Shown here in pieces: positions 5,872-7,299 of a DNA stretch of 7,299 nt. Location of the stretch: assembly GCA_003096255.1 (NCBI GenBank), contig PIXS01000207.1, forward strand, positions 1-7,299. The letters are read 5' to 3'. This DNA comes from Candidatus Bathyarchaeum sp. Its GTDB lineage: Archaea; Thermoproteota; Bathyarchaeia; Bathyarchaeales; Bathyarchaeaceae. The translations under genes and the position numbers were made by a program. The notes beneath the pieces are model-generated. The model did no database searches. It had not been told where the DNA came from and saw only the letters and a program-made list of their open reading frames with translations. Each line of letters begins with the position of its first letter. The first letter of the stretch is position 1.

Positions 5872-6773
5872 GGTAGCAGCTCCTTTAGGCTGATTTTGTG
5901 TTTTCCAAGTTTTCCGCCATAATTGCCCGCAGAAATCTTGACAACTCCGTCAACTTCTGTTGCGCTCATGATTCCTGTTTTCATTGCTTGTTTGACGGCT
6001 TCCATGGATGTTCCGTTGATTACAATCTCAGGAATGTATTTGACGCCCTTTGGAACCCTTGATTCTTGTCCCAGCCTAGTTTTCAATGTGGAACAGTAGG
6101 GGTGATTTGTTGTGGGTCCAATCAGCGGAAACTTGGTTTCAGGCTTGGAACCCGCAGAACAGATGTCAAAGGGTGCTATGACGCCCTTAACTTGACTTAT
6201 GGCATCTAGGGCTTTGTTTCCTGCTTCCATGACTGCCCGTTTGGTTTTGCACATGAACCAGAAGTTGGCTCCCATAACTCCCTGTGCGTAGCCCAGCTCC
6301 TTTTCTATCAGAAAGTTGGAAACCATCAAGGGAACAACAATCATGCTTCGGCGGTAACGGTTTTCTGTCCATTCATAGCCATCTCCACAGTGACCAACCC
6401 GCTCCATCATACCCATCTTTCCCTCCGCCTCAGGCAACGCATCAAAGACGGCAGTAAACGGCTTCACAAGAATGTCCTGCCTTATCCTGAATGACAGTTC
6501 TGCCTCAAACTTTTTCACAGACTCTGCTAGTGGCTTGTTTGGGTCAATTCCTCCCCAGAACTGCAGAACTGCGCCAATGCGCCCATCTGGCGTTTTCTGC
6601 TTAATTAGATATTTTTCGATGCCGCCTTCGATTCTGCCGATGACTATGGATGGCGTGGCTGACGCGTCTTCGGCGGCTTTCCGTAAAACTGTAGGATGGT
6701 CTGCGGTGACTATTACTCTGGCGACTATTCCGTCGAAAGCTTCCGCGTAGGTGTCTTCGATTTCAGGCTTCAA
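5868..6773 (-). CDS. ftr: Formylmethanofuran:tetrahydromethanopterin formyltransferase
   Basis: Ftr moves the formyl group between formylmethanofuran and tetrahydromethanopterin, the second step of CO2 reduction in methanogenesis and of the archaeal methyl branch of the Wood-Ljungdahl pathway; it is cytoplasmic and reversible. The 301 residues match the family length (about 297). Clear matches to Methanopyrus Ftr from memory: [20 protein letters not shown] (5-24; there IEDTFAEAF...ARVLITA), FDALPEAE (110-117; there FDAMPEAE), GDGYEW (130-135), the block [13 protein letters not shown] (there ASTNDAYCPT), [16 protein letters not shown] (249-264) and [16 protein letters not shown] (277-292). The start is TTG at 6773, since an in-frame stop lies five codons upstream; AAGGGGGA precedes it by 6 nt. 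It follows the HAD gene by 19 nt and overlaps the kinase by 4 nt. The bacterial homologue FhcD is unlikely in this archaeal setting. Confidence 0.93.
   Translation of the reverse strand: MKPEIEDTYAEAFDGIVARVIVTADHPTVLRKAAEDASATPSIVIGRIEGGIEKYLIKQKTPDGRIGAVLQFWGGIDPNKPLAESVKKFEAELSFRIRQDILVKPFTAVFDALPEAEGKMGMMERVGHCGDGYEWTENRYRRSMIVVPLMVSNFLIEKELGYAQGVMGANFWFMCKTKRAVMEAGNKALDAISQVKGVIAPFDICSAGSKPETKFPLIGPTTNHPYCSTLKTRLGQESRVPKGVKYIPEIVINGTSMEAVKQAMKTGIMSATEVDGVVKISAGNYGGKLGKHKISLKELLP
5880..5884 (-). promoter_or_regulatory. Shine-Dalgarno site fixing the GTG start of the kinase
   Basis: On the minus strand AGGAG ends 8 nt before the GTG at 5871 and lies within the last codons of ftr. It supports GTG as the real start; the first in-frame ATG (Met21) would remove the substrate-binding GALNLDK strand. 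Confidence 0.65.
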
Positions 6774-6779
6774 GGAAAT

Positions 6780-6786
6780 CCCCCTT
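6780..6786 (-). promoter_or_regulatory. Shine-Dalgarno site deciding the TTG start of ftr
   Basis: On the minus strand AAGGGGG (followed by A) ends 6 nt before the TTG at 6773. The only nearby ATG (6789-6787) is out of frame, and an in-frame TGA lies at 6788-6786. TTG is therefore the best start, and it gives the expected N-terminus [13 protein letters not shown]. Confidence 0.65.
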
Positions 6787-6792
6787 CATATC

Positions 6793-7299
6793 TTAGCCTA
6801 ACTGTCCTATAGCCTCTCCCCTCACAGTCTTCCTGAAAACACTGCTCTCCCGCTTCACACGCTCCACATTATTCTCGGTTACCCTCTCAACTTGAGGAAA
6901 ACCACCAGAAAACACCCTAGACATCCGTTCACACAACGCAGGAGAAACACCATTTTTCTTTAGTCCCAAAAGATTCCACTCATTAACCAGTCTAAGGGCA
7001 CCATCTTTGCCTTGTCTGCTGAAGACTTCCGCGAGAACAGACGTTACAGTGGTGTCTCCTGAAAGCACCGCAACATCTGACTCCCGCACAGAATAATCAT
7101 TACCATTAAAGGAGACTGTCAATCCGCCGTTCTCTCGTACTAGCTTTAGGGCTGGTGCGTCGGTTATGCTGTCGCCCACATACATCACCCTATCAAGGCT
7201 GCATGCCATCTTATCCACGATATCCTCTACAGCCCGAGCCTTCTCTGTGCCGCCAACAGGATTAACTTCCGTCAGCATCTTCCCTGATTCCATGTTTGA
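6793..7299 (-). CDS. HAD-superfamily phosphatase-like protein (EhaR/COG4030-like), C-terminal part
   Basis: The frame stays open through the right window edge (two sense codons before the Met at 7293), so the 5' end is outside; that Met has no ribosome site and is probably internal. The fragment carries the late HAD motifs: a motif III-type lysine in GGTEKARAVEDI (Lys18 counted from that Met) and motif IV YVGDSITDAPAL (38-49) with acidic Asp41 and Asp45 for Mg2+. The nucleophile motif DxD(G/V)T should lie upstream of the window. The following segment, ENGGLTVSFNGNDYSVRES then DVAVLSGDTT, resembles the archaeal COG4030 family, called EhaR in methanogens because it sits in an energy-converting hydrogenase operon; this is from memory and of moderate certainty. 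About 100 further C-terminal residues show no recognised motif. It is upstream of ftr by 19 nt in the same operon. Its substrate is unknown. Confidence 0.75.
   Translation of the reverse strand, partial: SNMESGKMLTEVNPVGGTEKARAVEDIVDKMACSLDRVMYVGDSITDAPALKLVRENGGLTVSFNGNDYSVRESDVAVLSGDTTVTSVLAEVFSRQGKDGALRLVNEWNLLGLKKNGVSPALCERMSRVFSGGFPQVERVTENNVERVKRESSVFRKTVRGEAIGQLG

Noticed and set aside
5504..5893. A 129-codon + strand frame opposite the kinase gene
   Set aside because: It is serine- and proline-rich, the usual result of reading the complement of a real gene, and the opposite strand encodes a full PfkB protein.
7291..7293. ATG at 7293 as the true start of the HAD-family gene
   Set aside because: The frame is open beyond it to the window edge, no ribosome site precedes it, and the essential N-terminal HAD nucleophile motif would be missing.

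Overview
The window looks like chromosomal DNA of an uncultivated archaeon, most likely from the Bathyarchaeia or a related TACK lineage. The evidence is a tetrahydromethanopterin-pathway formyltransferase (Ftr), an archaeal-style three-piece FGAM synthetase (PurS + PurL + PurQ), and TATA boxes placed about 27-30 nt before start codons that lack a leader. The lineage is an inference; the archaeal assignment is much firmer. No tRNA, rRNA, CRISPR array, insertion sequence or phage gene is visible.

Left edge (1-372): the N-terminus of a secreted beta-helix-type protein runs leftward out of the window. It is divergent from purM. The 170-bp gap between them holds a TATA box for each gene and two copies of the palindrome GTCAA-N6-TTGAC, 34 bp apart, with a third small palindrome between them. 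This is the most structured non-coding DNA in the window.

Centre (373-4972, + strand): purM has its own promoter. After a 73-bp AT-rich gap with a second promoter come purS, purL and purQ. purS and purL overlap by 4 nt, and purL and purQ are 4 nt apart. PurS, PurL and PurQ together form the FGAM synthetase that makes FGAM, and PurM closes FGAM to AIR, so the block covers two consecutive steps of purine synthesis.

Right side (4969-7299, - strand): a convergent operon reads HAD-family phosphatase-like gene (5' end outside the window), ftr, then a PfkB-family sugar or nucleoside kinase. ftr and the kinase overlap by 4 nt (GTGA). The kinase and purQ meet tail to tail and share the stop palindrome CTAG. 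Ftr moves formyl groups from methanofuran to tetrahydromethanopterin, the second step of the archaeal methyl branch of the Wood-Ljungdahl pathway. Its tight coupling to a kinase and a HAD protein is the main functional puzzle.

Start signals follow a pattern: genes that open a transcript (secreted protein, purM, purS) appear leaderless, while genes inside operons (purL, purQ, ftr, kinase) have Shine-Dalgarno sequences. The pathway genes are intact and ordinary; nothing points clearly to a new defence or mobile system.
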